A DNA stretch of 64,000 nt, from positions 1 through 64,000 of the IMG/VR virus record IMGVR_UViG_3300044678_002717, one strand, 5' to 3'. The DNA comes from a virus. The position numbers were made by a program, and so were the translations under genes. The notes below the pieces were generated by a model. That model saw only the letters and a program-made list of their open reading frames with translations. It was not told the DNA's origin and made no database searches. Below, in pieces: positions 36,987-44,064 of this stretch (position 1 is its first letter; every line of letters begins with the position of its first letter).

Positions 36987-38375
36987 ATGAACAATAATCT
37001 TCGCTTCCCAATTTCTGAAATTGCTCAAGAACTTTATTTACGAATGGTTTTTTTTGCTAAAAGTGCAAATACCAATCATGACCATCAAGAAGGTGATATT
37101 ACTTTTATTGATGAACCAAATAAGTATGAGTTGAGATTTAATAATTATCAGAAATATTTAAAAAAGGGTAGTGATAGTGATAGTATTCATGCCACTTTCT
37201 ATAGTGCATTTCATCATGTAACAGAAAAAGGTCATTCAATTATTTTAACTCTTACTGAATTTAAAAGTAGAAGACTTTCTTTTTCAGGGGAACATCTTAA
37301 AATGAGAAAAGAAGGGTATGAATATTTTTGTTATCCATTTAAAAAAAATGTATCATTTGTTTTTATTTCACCAAGTGGTTCAATAAAATTTAATTTACAA
37401 TCATCAAATAAAGTAATATGGCTTTCATTGAGTAATATTAAAAATTTTCCTTTTAGTTATTTTGGTATTAATGATAGTGATGCAAAAATTAATCTTAGTT
37501 GTAAACTCTTATTTAATAATAAAAAAAATGAATGGTGTGAAAATCATATAAAAAGAATAACAAGTAAAGACGATATGTTTAGTTTAGCAACTAAAACCAA
37601 CTTTACTAAAACAATTTATGGTACTTGTTCTAATCTTCAACAGTTTATTAATAAAATTAAAACCATTGATGAACCCTTATCATATAAACAATTTAGTGAT
37701 TTGTCATTTGATGATATATATGAAATAATGTCAATTGCACCTATCTTTAAAAATCCTGTTAATTTTATTGGTAAATTTAAAGAGTTTAAAAAACTTTCAA
37801 ATAAAAGTTCTAATTATAGGACTTACTTTGATGATTTAGTTAAAATTGCCAATGAAACCGATAATAAGATTAATTTCTCATTGAATGAATCTAATATCAA
37901 AGAACAACATGATAAAATGTTATTGGAGAATCTTGATAAGATGAAAGCAAAACCAATTCATGTTGATGATAAATTTCTTGTCTTGGAAAATTATTTACCA
38001 AAAGAATTTAAAATTATTAAAACAGGTAAAGAACTTTTATTTGAAGGTCTTACTCAAAAACATTGCGTGAATAGTTATTCAAGTAATATCAATAGAGGTG
38101 AGTGTTGTATTATAACAACTCAATATAATGATAGAAGATATACTGCTGAAATTAGATTTGGTAAAAGTTGGCTTGCTGATGATAGTAAACCTAAATATAT
38201 AATAAACCAATTTAAGGGTTATGCTAATATATCAGCACCAAAAGCATTAGAAGCTGAAATAAATAGCATTATTGATATTGTTAATGAAAAAGAATTAAAG
38301 ATAAAAAAGAAAAAGGAGGTATTTAATACCTCCCATAATTATGAAGTTGTTGAATATATTGATAATCCTTTTTAA
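36987..38375 (+). CDS. PcfJ-like domain protein
   Basis: 462 residues. About residues 350-440 match the PcfJ-like pattern: LLFEGLTQKHCVNSYSSNIN, GECCIITTQYNDRRYTAEIR and KYIINQFKGYANISAPKALE (LxxEG..HCV.sY...i..g...I......YT.Ei......i.Q..G..N). PcfJ-type proteins are found on conjugative plasmids and phages; their biochemical role is not established. The N-terminal 300 residues are unassigned. The 3' end of the coding region contains a perfect hairpin that is better explained as the terminator of the convergent gene. Confidence 0.65.
   Translation: MNNNLRFPISEIAQELYLRMVFFAKSANTNHDHQEGDITFIDEPNKYELRFNNYQKYLKKGSDSDSIHATFYSAFHHVTEKGHSIILTLTEFKSRRLSFSGEHLKMRKEGYEYFCYPFKKNVSFVFISPSGSIKFNLQSSNKVIWLSLSNIKNFPFSYFGINDSDAKINLSCKLLFNNKKNEWCENHIKRITSKDDMFSLATKTNFTKTIYGTCSNLQQFINKIKTIDEPLSYKQFSDLSFDDIYEIMSIAPIFKNPVNFIGKFKEFKKLSNKSSNYRTYFDDLVKIANETDNKINFSLNESNIKEQHDKMLLENLDKMKAKPIHVDDKFLVLENYLPKEFKIIKTGKELLFEGLTQKHCVNSYSSNINRGECCIITTQYNDRRYTAEIRFGKSWLADDSKPKYIINQFKGYANISAPKALEAEINSIIDIVNEKELKIKKKKEVFNTSHNYEVVEYIDNPF
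38303..38333 (-). terminator. Terminator of the 38.4-39.2 kb gene, inside the PcfJ-like coding end
   Basis: A 19-nt palindrome (GGAGGTATT / AATACCTCC, 38315-38333) is followed on the minus strand by a T-rich run (38303-38314). It lies within the last 25 codons of the opposite gene. Confidence 0.65.
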
Positions 38376-38380
38376 TTAAT

Positions 38381-39241
38381 TTAAAATCCACCTTGGCTTC
38401 TTTTTTTACCCATAGGGTCGGTGTATATATCTTTTTCTCTATAAGGTTTATCTGACATAAAAGAAGATTCATTAATAACTGCAAAATTAATAGAAATATA
38501 ATCCATTCCATTTACATTAAAATATTCATCATAACCCCAATTAGAATAATTTTCTTCGGGATGTTCTGTTAATGCATAATTATTTGGATTTGCTGAAAAA
38601 AACTTTTCAATCCTATTTTTTATTTCAGGCACATTTAATCTTCTTAAAAACATAGCAACATTATAAGAATCATTTTTACCACCCCTAGTGTTTAATTTAT
38701 CACTTTTTTCTATTCTACCTAATAAATGAACTTTAAAAAATAAATGTTTCCTACCCTTTGTATTATCAGATGTAGAAGTGTAAATATGTCTAAATTCAGG
38801 ACTCACTTCTACTGATTTAACATCAAGACCTTGTAAATAATTTTCCAATCTTTTTGCTAACTCTATATCAGAATCTGTTACATCAATTTCACCTTTAGGA
38901 GAAAACATGCTATAACCTTTTTTTACAATAACTTCTTCTCTAATTATCCTTTTAACTAACCCTCTTAATTGAGATTCTCCAATAGTTGTCGTACCCATTT
39001 TTACTTTATCAGGTTGTAATAACATTGCATGAATAGTTGGTTTATCTGAATTTTTTATATCTCTATTTAAATCCATATTGTTTAATATTTGTACTGCTGA
39101 GAAATTATTTTTTATATTTTGAATTTCTTGTGGGTTAAATCCTTTCTTGGCTAATTCTGTATATTTAATTTCTACATTTTCTCTAATCATTTTTCTAACC
39201 AATCCTTTCAATTGGGATTCAGTAATTCTTACTTTTTTCAT
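38381..39241 (-). CDS. Internal-head-protein candidate with two targeting peptides
   Basis: 286 residues. It begins MKKVRITESQLKGLV and residues 19-21 are I-R-E, the shared 21-residue amphipathic peptide described in the findings. A second, internal copy (TTIGESQLRGLVKRIIREE, about residues 87-105) suggests that two modules are fused. The C-terminal domain (KHLFFKVHLLGRIEKSDKL; NYSNWGYDEYFNVNGMDYIS) is unassigned. The late box AACTATTTA is 18 nt or less upstream. Processing by the prohead protease into two mature products is inferred. Confidence 0.6.
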   Translation of the reverse strand: MKKVRITESQLKGLVRKMIRENVEIKYTELAKKGFNPQEIQNIKNNFSAVQILNNMDLNRDIKNSDKPTIHAMLLQPDKVKMGTTTIGESQLRGLVKRIIREEVIVKKGYSMFSPKGEIDVTDSDIELAKRLENYLQGLDVKSVEVSPEFRHIYTSTSDNTKGRKHLFFKVHLLGRIEKSDKLNTRGGKNDSYNVAMFLRRLNVPEIKNRIEKFFSANPNNYALTEHPEENYSNWGYDEYFNVNGMDYISINFAVINESSFMSDKPYREKDIYTDPMGKKRSQGGF

Positions 39242-39272
39242 ATAAAATTCTTATTTATTATAAATAGTTATT
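39216..39272. repeat. 57-nt direct repeat, copy 1 (targeting-peptide start + late promoter)
   Basis: This stretch is identical, base for base as read, to 39537-39593. It spans the first nine codons of the targeting peptide, the start codon and the ACTATTTA promoter, so promoter and peptide were duplicated together. Confidence 0.8.
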
Positions 39273-39562
39273 TAGTAACTTTTTTGTATTATTGGGTATA
39301 TTTGATTCCCCTTACCATCAGAAACAATAATAGTATCATTAGGATAATCTTTTTTTACATCCTCATAATAGCGAAAAACATTATTAGGATTTAGTGTCGT
39401 AAAACTTTTTTTACTTTCTTTTGCTGTGATAATATAAGGAGCAGGGTTACTCTTAACTAAATCTTCAATAGTTCTTTTAATTACATCCATAGTTAATTCT
39501 TCTTTAATTAATTTTTTAACCATTCCTCTTAATTGAGATTCAGTAATTCTTACTTTTTTCAT
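39272..39562 (-). CDS. Internal-head-protein candidate (96 aa)
   Basis: 96 residues. The N-terminal 21 residues are the shared peptide (MKKVRITESQLRGMV ... LIKE), with a leucine-isoleucine-K-E cleavage site at 19-21. The mature remainder of 75 residues (MDVIKRTIEDLVKSNPAPYI; YPNDTIIVSDGKGNQIYPII) would be a small packaged protein. It sits next to another gene with the same peptide, and both have identical promoters. Confidence 0.6.
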   Translation of the reverse strand: MKKVRITESQLRGMVKKLIKEELTMDVIKRTIEDLVKSNPAPYIITAKESKKSFTTLNPNNVFRYYEDVKKDYPNDTIIVSDGKGNQIYPIIQKSY

Positions 39563-39593
39563 ATAAAATTCTTATTTATTATAAATAGTTATT
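39537..39593. repeat. 57-nt direct repeat, copy 2
   Basis: Identical to 39216-39272. It contains the start of the 39272-39562 gene and its late-type box. Confidence 0.8.
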
Positions 39594-39624
39594 GTTTATA
39601 ATTCACCTTACTATTTAAATAAAA

Positions 39625-40329
39625 ATGTTTTTAAATAGATTACTAACCATTGTAATACCTTGTAAAAATGAAGGTCTTACAATAAAAAAAACATTATCAC
39701 TATTAAATCAACAATTTGATATTCATGGTGTTGATGTAATCATTGCAGATTCATCTGATGATAATATTACAAAACATATTATTGAGTCTGAATCAAATAA
39801 GAACATAAATATTAATATTGTAGAAGGTGGTTTACCTGCTATTGCAAGAAACAATGGTTCAGATTTTGTAACAACAAAATATGTTTTGTTTTTAGATGCT
39901 GATATATTTTTAGAGAATAAATATATATTACATAATATTGTATCTGATATAGATTTTAATAAATTAGATTTAGCAACTTGTAAAATAAGAACTAAAGATA
40001 TATACACTATTGTTTTTATTTTATTTGATATTATTCGTTCATTTATAATTAAAAAAACACCTTTCGCAGTAGGTGGATTTATGTTGTTTAATTATCAAAC
40101 ATTTAAACAACTTGATAAATTTAATGAGAATGATAAAATAGCTGAAGATTATCATCTATCAAAAAAAGTTAATCCAACTAAATTTAAAATCTTTAACTAT
40201 AAAACATTCACAACTTCAAGAAGATTTGAATCAAAAGGTATTTTTTATATGATAAAAATAATGTTATCTTGTTGGTTTAATAAAGATAATGAAGAATTCT
40301 ATAAAAAAGATTTTAATTATTTTAATTAA
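39625..40329 (+). CDS. Glycosyltransferase family 2
   Basis: 234 residues with a GT-A fold pattern: LTIVIPCKNEG (7-17), VIIADSSDDNIT (38-49), ARNNGSDFVTTKYVLFLDAD with the DXD metal site at 91-93, and AEDYHLSKKV (173-182) as the acceptor-side ED motif. It probably transfers a sugar to lipid, protein or phage DNA; the substrate cannot be told. The stop is directly followed by the ATG of the LpxH-like gene. TTACTATTTA immediately upstream indicates late expression. Confidence 0.78.
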   Translation: MFLNRLLTIVIPCKNEGLTIKKTLSLLNQQFDIHGVDVIIADSSDDNITKHIIESESNKNININIVEGGLPAIARNNGSDFVTTKYVLFLDADIFLENKYILHNIVSDIDFNKLDLATCKIRTKDIYTIVFILFDIIRSFIIKKTPFAVGGFMLFNYQTFKQLDKFNENDKIAEDYHLSKKVNPTKFKIFNYKTFTTSRRFESKGIFYMIKIMLSCWFNKDNEEFYKKDFNYFN

Positions 40330-41043
40330 ATGAAATTTAAAACCATCATATTATCTGATGTTCATTTAGGTTCAAAAGCATCAAGAACAAAAGATGTTTT
40401 AAAATTCTTAGATGAAAATACCTGTGATAGATTAATTCTAAATGGTGATATAATTGATATGTGGGCATTAAAAAGAGGTGGTAAATGGAAAGAATCTCAT
40501 TCAAAATTTATAAAGAAAATATTAAAAATAGCTAAGAAAAAAGAAGTTATTTATCTAATAGGTAATCACGATGATTTCTTACATAAATTCCAACCACTAC
40601 ATCTACCTAATATAAAATTATTAAAAGAATATATATTAACTGATTCTAATAATAAAAAACTTTATATCTTTCATGGTGATGTTCTTGATATTTTTATTAC
40701 TAAAATAAAATGGTTAGCTGTAATTGGTTCAATTGGTTATGATATAGCACTATGGCTTAATAGAATGTATAATTGGTATAGAGAAAAAAGAAATCTACCA
40801 TATTACTCAATTTCAAAAGAAATAAAAAATAAAATAAAAAGCGCAGTTAACTTTATTAATGACTTTGAAGACAATGCTATTAATTTAGCTAAATTAAAAA
40901 ATTGTGATATAGCAGTATGTGGTCATATTCATCAACCTGATTTAAAAGAAAATTATATGAACTCAGGAGATTGGTGCGAAAACTGCACAGCATTGGTTGA
41001 AACACTAGATGGAAAATGGGAAATATTTCATTTTCATAAATAA
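40330..41043 (+). CDS. LpxH-like metallophosphoesterase
   Basis: 237 residues. SDVHLG (9-14), LNGDIIDMW (37-45), IGNHDDF (77-83), IFHGD (113-117) and CGHIHQPD (about 195-202) are the calcineurin-type dimetal motifs in the UDP-2,3-diacylglucosamine-hydrolase-like arrangement. In bacteria such enzymes hydrolyse UDP-diacylglucosamine in lipid A synthesis or related nucleotide-lipids. Pairing with a glycosyltransferase suggests surface glycolipid remodelling, an inference from context. Confidence 0.75.
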   Translation: MKFKTIILSDVHLGSKASRTKDVLKFLDENTCDRLILNGDIIDMWALKRGGKWKESHSKFIKKILKIAKKKEVIYLIGNHDDFLHKFQPLHLPNIKLLKEYILTDSNNKKLYIFHGDVLDIFITKIKWLAVIGSIGYDIALWLNRMYNWYREKRNLPYYSISKEIKNKIKSAVNFINDFEDNAINLAKLKNCDIAVCGHIHQPDLKENYMNSGDWCENCTALVETLDGKWEIFHFHK

Positions 41044-41088
41044 AAAAGAAGATTGGTACGATGTATACCGTACCGACTATCTTTTAAA
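41044..41088. terminator. Bidirectional terminator
   Basis: GGTACG and CGTACC pair around an 8-nt loop, extended by AAGAT/ATCTT. The A-rich left flank and T-rich right flank suit termination from both strands, between the LpxH-like gene and a convergent minus-strand gene. Confidence 0.65.
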
Positions 41089-41103
41089 TGTTGATTAGTG
41101 AAT

Positions 41104-41538
41104 TTAGAAGTTAAACCCTTTTCTAAGTTGTCTTGAGTACCTTCTGTCTGTTGTTAAATATTTCCACAATTCTTCATTACTCATTCCCATAATAGGACTA
41201 GATGCACCACTCATTCTAGCATTTGTCCTTTGGTACTCATTTCGTCCTTTATTAGCAAGCCAAGAATTAATAATTTGTTTACCATCTTTACTTAATTGAT
41301 AAAGTTCACCATCTTGTGCAAAATCACTATCATTAATATCGGTTGAATAAGTCCAATAATCAGGGCTATACACAGAATCATCATCTTCATCTGAATAATA
41401 AGCATCAGTTCTACCTATATATGCTCTTTCAGTATCACTAAAATAATCTTCATTTATTAAGTTTTTTTTAGTTTCTTCTTTAATCATTTTTCTAATCAAT
41501 CCTTTCAATTGGGATTCTGTAATTCTTACTTTTCTCAT
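41104..41538 (-). CDS. Internal-head-protein candidate (144 aa)
   Basis: The start is ATG 41536-41538, where the shared peptide begins (MRKVRITESQLKGLI, ending M-I-K-E at residue 21). A longer frame exists, but it would run through the promoter. A second site follows (KKNLINE). The mature part is acidic, then polar (YFSDTERAYIGRTDAYYSDE; RTNARMSGASSPIMGMSNEE). The ACTATTTA box is 15-20 nt upstream, back to back with the TATATTTG promoter of the plus-strand gene. Confidence 0.6.
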   Translation of the reverse strand: MRKVRITESQLKGLIRKMIKEETKKNLINEDYFSDTERAYIGRTDAYYSDEDDDSVYSPDYWTYSTDINDSDFAQDGELYQLSKDGKQIINSWLANKGRNEYQRTNARMSGASSPIMGMSNEELWKYLTTDRRYSRQLRKGFNF

Positions 41539-41570
41539 ATAAATATTTATTTTTATATAAATAGTTATCA

Positions 41571-41578
41571 TATATTTG
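41571..41578 (+). promoter_or_regulatory. Leaderless-type TATATTTG promoter
   Basis: TATATTTG ends 4 nt before the ATG at 41583, like three other genes in the window. Confidence 0.65.
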
Positions 41579-41582
41579 CTTT

Positions 41583-42266
41583 ATGAAAATTTTTGCAATC
41601 TCAGATACTCATGGAAGGCATGAGCAAGTTCAAATACCTGAAGGTACTGATATGCTTATTCATGCAGGTGATTTTTCAAATACAAAACTTCCTGCAATGA
41701 ACCATAATGAAGTTAATTTATTTTTAATTTGGTTAGAAAAACAACCTGTTAAATATAAAGTCATTATTGCAGGTAATCATGATACTTCTATTGAAAGTAG
41801 ATTCATTACTAAAAAAGATTTTAAAAATAGAGGTATTATTTATCTTGAACATGAATCAATTGAGATTGAAGGAATTAAAATATTTGGCTCTCCATATACT
41901 CCTGAATTTCATAATTGGGCATTTAACCGTACAAGGGCTAAACTTGGAAAAATTTGGGATTCAATACCTGATGATACTGACATCTTAATTACTCACGGAC
42001 CTCCTAAAAGTATTTTAGATTCTGTTGAAAGAGGTAGAAACAATCATGAACATGTAGGTTGTTCCGCTTTACTTAAAAAAGTATTAAAAGTAAAACCAAA
42101 ATACATGATATTTGGTCATATTCATGACAATGGTGATAATTTAAACAATGGTATGTTTAAATTTAATGAATATAGAACAATCTTTGCGAATGTATCTTGC
42201 GTTAGAGATGGTAATAACTTACCATTTGTACACAATGGATATAGTTTTGATTATCCTCCTGCTTGA
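41583..42266 (+). CDS. Calcineurin-like metallophosphoesterase
   Basis: 227 residues. ISDTHGRH (6-13), HAGDFS (27-32), AGNHDT (63-68), LITHGPP and MIFGHIHDNG supply the dimetal ligands. A single-domain enzyme of this type could act on nucleotides or other phosphodiesters; the substrate is not predictable. It is expressed from a TATATTTG promoter 4 nt upstream, so it is not in the late set. Its end overlaps the convergent gene by 16 nt. Confidence 0.78.
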   Translation: MKIFAISDTHGRHEQVQIPEGTDMLIHAGDFSNTKLPAMNHNEVNLFLIWLEKQPVKYKVIIAGNHDTSIESRFITKKDFKNRGIIYLEHESIEIEGIKIFGSPYTPEFHNWAFNRTRAKLGKIWDSIPDDTDILITHGPPKSILDSVERGRNNHEHVGCSALLKKVLKVKPKYMIFGHIHDNGDNLNNGMFKFNEYRTIFANVSCVRDGNNLPFVHNGYSFDYPPA

Positions 42267-42628
42267 GTTTGAATATTTCTAAAACCTAAAGCGACATTTC
42301 TACCAGCAGTAGCAGTATTATTTTCTTCAACACTTGTTTTACTTGTTATAAAATTTATTATAGCAGTTAAATCATTTGCAGTTTTAATATTTTTTAGTTT
42401 AGTAATTAAAGGTGTATTTCCATTAGGTCCATTAATAATAGTTATAACACTTTGAGCAGCAGGAGAAACTTTTGGTTGTTGAGTTTGTTGTTGCCCTGTT
42501 TGAGGTTGTTGTCCTGTTTCAGACTCAAATCCACTAGTACCAACAGGTGTACTTCTAATTGGTTGTTCCATTAACATTTTACGAACCATTGCCCTTAATT
42601 GAGATTCTGTAATTAAAACTTTTTTCAT
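42251..42628 (-). CDS. Nested internal-head-protein candidate (125 aa)
   Basis: ATG 42626-42628 lies in frame inside the longer gene and is preceded by its own AACTATTTACAATAAA box. It starts with the shared peptide (MKKVLITESQLRAMV ... MLME at 21). The mature region is Q/T/P-rich (GTSGFESETGQQPQTGQQQT), then a small domain (VITIINGPNGNTPLITKLKN). This shorter product is probably a genuine separate gene. Confidence 0.55.
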   Translation of the reverse strand: MKKVLITESQLRAMVRKMLMEQPIRSTPVGTSGFESETGQQPQTGQQQTQQPKVSPAAQSVITIINGPNGNTPLITKLKNIKTANDLTAIINFITSKTSVEENNTATAGRNVALGFRNIQTQAGG

Positions 42629-43267
42629 CTTTTTTTTATTGTAAATAGTTGCTTTATTAAAATGTTCACTAATATTTTTACTCATATTAAATTTTTTCAC
42701 TTTATTAAGTGAAGCTAATATTTCTTCTTTATATGGTAAAACTAAAACATTATATACAAAAGCAATACTACCAACTATTTTTAATAATAATGATATATAA
42801 TCCGCAATATCTGTAAAAGAACTTGAAATAGTATTAATCATTCCATCGGCAACTAATTTATTTAACCATTCTGTTAATTTTGGTGTATTAGAATATATAC
42901 TAAGTATAAAATTAAAAATACATGCAACTGCTGATAATTTTAAAAGATTTTTAATATTAGCACTATTATTTATTTTACTTATAAAATTATCAATAAATTT
43001 TCCAAAACCTATAGTTTGTAATGTTGCCTTAACAGTTTGTGAAATACGTTTAATATTCGCTATTAATAAATCTAAATATTTGGTTAATAAAAAATTATTC
43101 TCTGCTTTTAATAACATATTAAAAAAAGAAACCAATTCCTTAATATTAAATATTTTATCAAAAAAACTAATATTATCTTCCTCATTTAATTGATTTAATT
43201 CCAATCTTGATAATAATACATTGCTACTTTCAATAAATAATTTTCTATGTTGTAACTCAGTTAACAT
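42251..43267 (-). CDS. Composite protein with internal targeting-peptide gene
   Basis: 338 residues from ATG 43265-43267, preceded by TTACTATTTA. An upstream extension would cross the promoter and both strands of the tRNA-Leu region, so it is rejected. The first about 210 residues are helical with hydrophobic segments (LLKLSAVACIFNFILSIYSN; YISLLLKIVGSIAFVYNVLV). The frame continues without a stop through a second ACTATTTA promoter and into MKKVLITESQLRAMV. The full-length product would therefore carry the targeting peptide internally (about residue 214). Confidence 0.5.
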   Translation of the reverse strand: MLTELQHRKLFIESSNVLLSRLELNQLNEEDNISFFDKIFNIKELVSFFNMLLKAENNFLLTKYLDLLIANIKRISQTVKATLQTIGFGKFIDNFISKINNSANIKNLLKLSAVACIFNFILSIYSNTPKLTEWLNKLVADGMINTISSSFTDIADYISLLLKIVGSIAFVYNVLVLPYKEEILASLNKVKKFNMSKNISEHFNKATIYNKKKMKKVLITESQLRAMVRKMLMEQPIRSTPVGTSGFESETGQQPQTGQQQTQQPKVSPAAQSVITIINGPNGNTPLITKLKNIKTANDLTAIINFITSKTSVEENNTATAGRNVALGFRNIQTQAGG

Positions 43268-43304
43268 TTTTTTATTGTAAATAGTAAATTTTAAAAAAAA
43301 GTCA

Positions 43305-43312
43305 TATATTTG
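43305..43312 (+). promoter_or_regulatory. TATATTTG promoter of the tRNA pair
   Basis: TATATTTG lies 17 nt before tRNA-Leu. It is the same -7 element used by thyX and the thioredoxin gene. Confidence 0.6.
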
Positions 43313-43329
43313 AATTGTCAAAACAATAT

Positions 43330-43413
43330 GTCGGGATGTTGGAATTGGTAGACAAGATGGACTTAAAATCCATTGGCAGCAATGCCGTGAGGGTTCGATT
43401 CCCTCTCCTGATA
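43330..43413 (+). tRNA. tRNA-Leu (anticodon UAA)
   Basis: 7-bp acceptor stem (GTCGGGA with TCCTGAT, two G-U pairs), anticodon stem ATGGA/TCCAT with loop CTTAAAA (anticodon TAA at 43364-43366), a long class II variable arm (GGC...GCC), T-arm GAGGG/CCCTC with TTCGATT, and discriminator A. CCA is not encoded. It decodes UUA, the expected preferred leucine codon in this AT-rich genome. Confidence 0.9.
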
Positions 43414-43420
43414 CATAACT

Positions 43421-43435
43421 CATTGATTATCAATG
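43421..43435 (+). other. Hairpin between the two tRNAs
   Basis: CATTGA-TTA-TCAATG forms a perfect 6-bp hairpin in the tRNA spacer. It may guide processing of the dicistronic precursor. Confidence 0.35.
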
Positions 43436-43446
43436 ATTTAAGATAT

Positions 43447-43544
43447 GGCCTTGTAAGTAAATGGATATACTGATTGCCTTCTCATTCCATTCTGAGGAAT
43501 GGAGAGAGAAGCAATTCTTCTAGGTTCGATTCCTAGCGAGGCTA
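43447..43544 (+). tRNA. tRNA-Arg (anticodon UCU) with a 26-nt anticodon-loop insertion
   Basis: Acceptor GGCCTTG/CGAGGCT (43447-43453 with 43537-43543), D-stem AGTA/TACT with GG in the loop, anticodon stem ATTGC/GCAAT (43473-43477 with 43511-43515), variable TCTT, T-arm CTAGG/CCTAG with TTCGATT. Removing 43483-43508 leaves the loop CTTCTAA, the standard tRNA-Arg(UCU) loop. The insert lengthens the anticodon arm into a nearly continuous hairpin of about 19 bp, with one bulged base and one mismatch. CCA is not encoded. Whether the insert is spliced is unknown. Confidence 0.75.
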
Positions 43545-43566
43545 CTATTTAAGATAAATATATAAT

Positions 43567-44064
43567 ATGAATTTATCAAAGAATCTTACACTTTTTGAAA
43601 TGACAAGAAGTGAAACAGCAAAAAGAAAAGGAGTTAGCAATGAACCAACTCCACAACACATTGAAAATATGAAAGTGTTGGCTGAAAAAATATTTGAACC
43701 AATTAGAAGACATTTTAATTCACCAATCTATATATCATCAGGATATAGAAGTGCTGCTTTAAATAAAATAATTCCCGGTGCATCCAAAACTTCTCAACAT
43801 TCTAAAGGAGAAGCGATGGACATTGATATGGATAATAGTGGTTCTAAAGTTACCAACAAAGAAATTTTTAATTGGATTAAAGATAATTTAGACTTTGACC
43901 AATTAATAGCTGAATTTAAACAAGGAAATGATTTAGGTTGGGTACATGTATCATATAATACAAATGGTACTCAAAGAGGACAAATACTAATTGCTTCTAA
44001 AGGAACATTTGGAACAAAGTATTCGCCATACACAAAAGAATTATTTCAAAAAATTTATGGATAA
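43567..44064 (+). CDS. Peptidase M15 (peptidoglycan endopeptidase, endolysin-type)
   Basis: 165 residues. YISSGYRSAALN (55-66), SQHSKGEAMDID with His78 and Asp85, and WVHVSY with His127 (125-130) give the M15 zinc triad. Such enzymes cleave peptidoglycan stem peptides and serve as endolysins. No signal peptide is visible, so a holin or spanins would be needed. A late box (ACTATTTA, 43544-43551) overlaps the last base of tRNA-Arg. A second M15 gene lies at 48.4-48.9 kb. Confidence 0.82.
   Translation: MNLSKNLTLFEMTRSETAKRKGVSNEPTPQHIENMKVLAEKIFEPIRRHFNSPIYISSGYRSAALNKIIPGASKTSQHSKGEAMDIDMDNSGSKVTNKEIFNWIKDNLDFDQLIAEFKQGNDLGWVHVSYNTNGTQRGQILIASKGTFGTKYSPYTKELFQKIYG

Noticed and set aside
43268-43423. 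N-terminal extension of the 42251 gene
   Set aside because: It would translate the antisense of tRNA-Leu and cross the promoter; the start at 43267 has a late box.
43447-43544. Self-splicing group I intron in tRNA-Arg
   Set aside because: The insert is only 26 nt, far too short for a group I core, so only a protein-spliced or unspliced insertion is possible.
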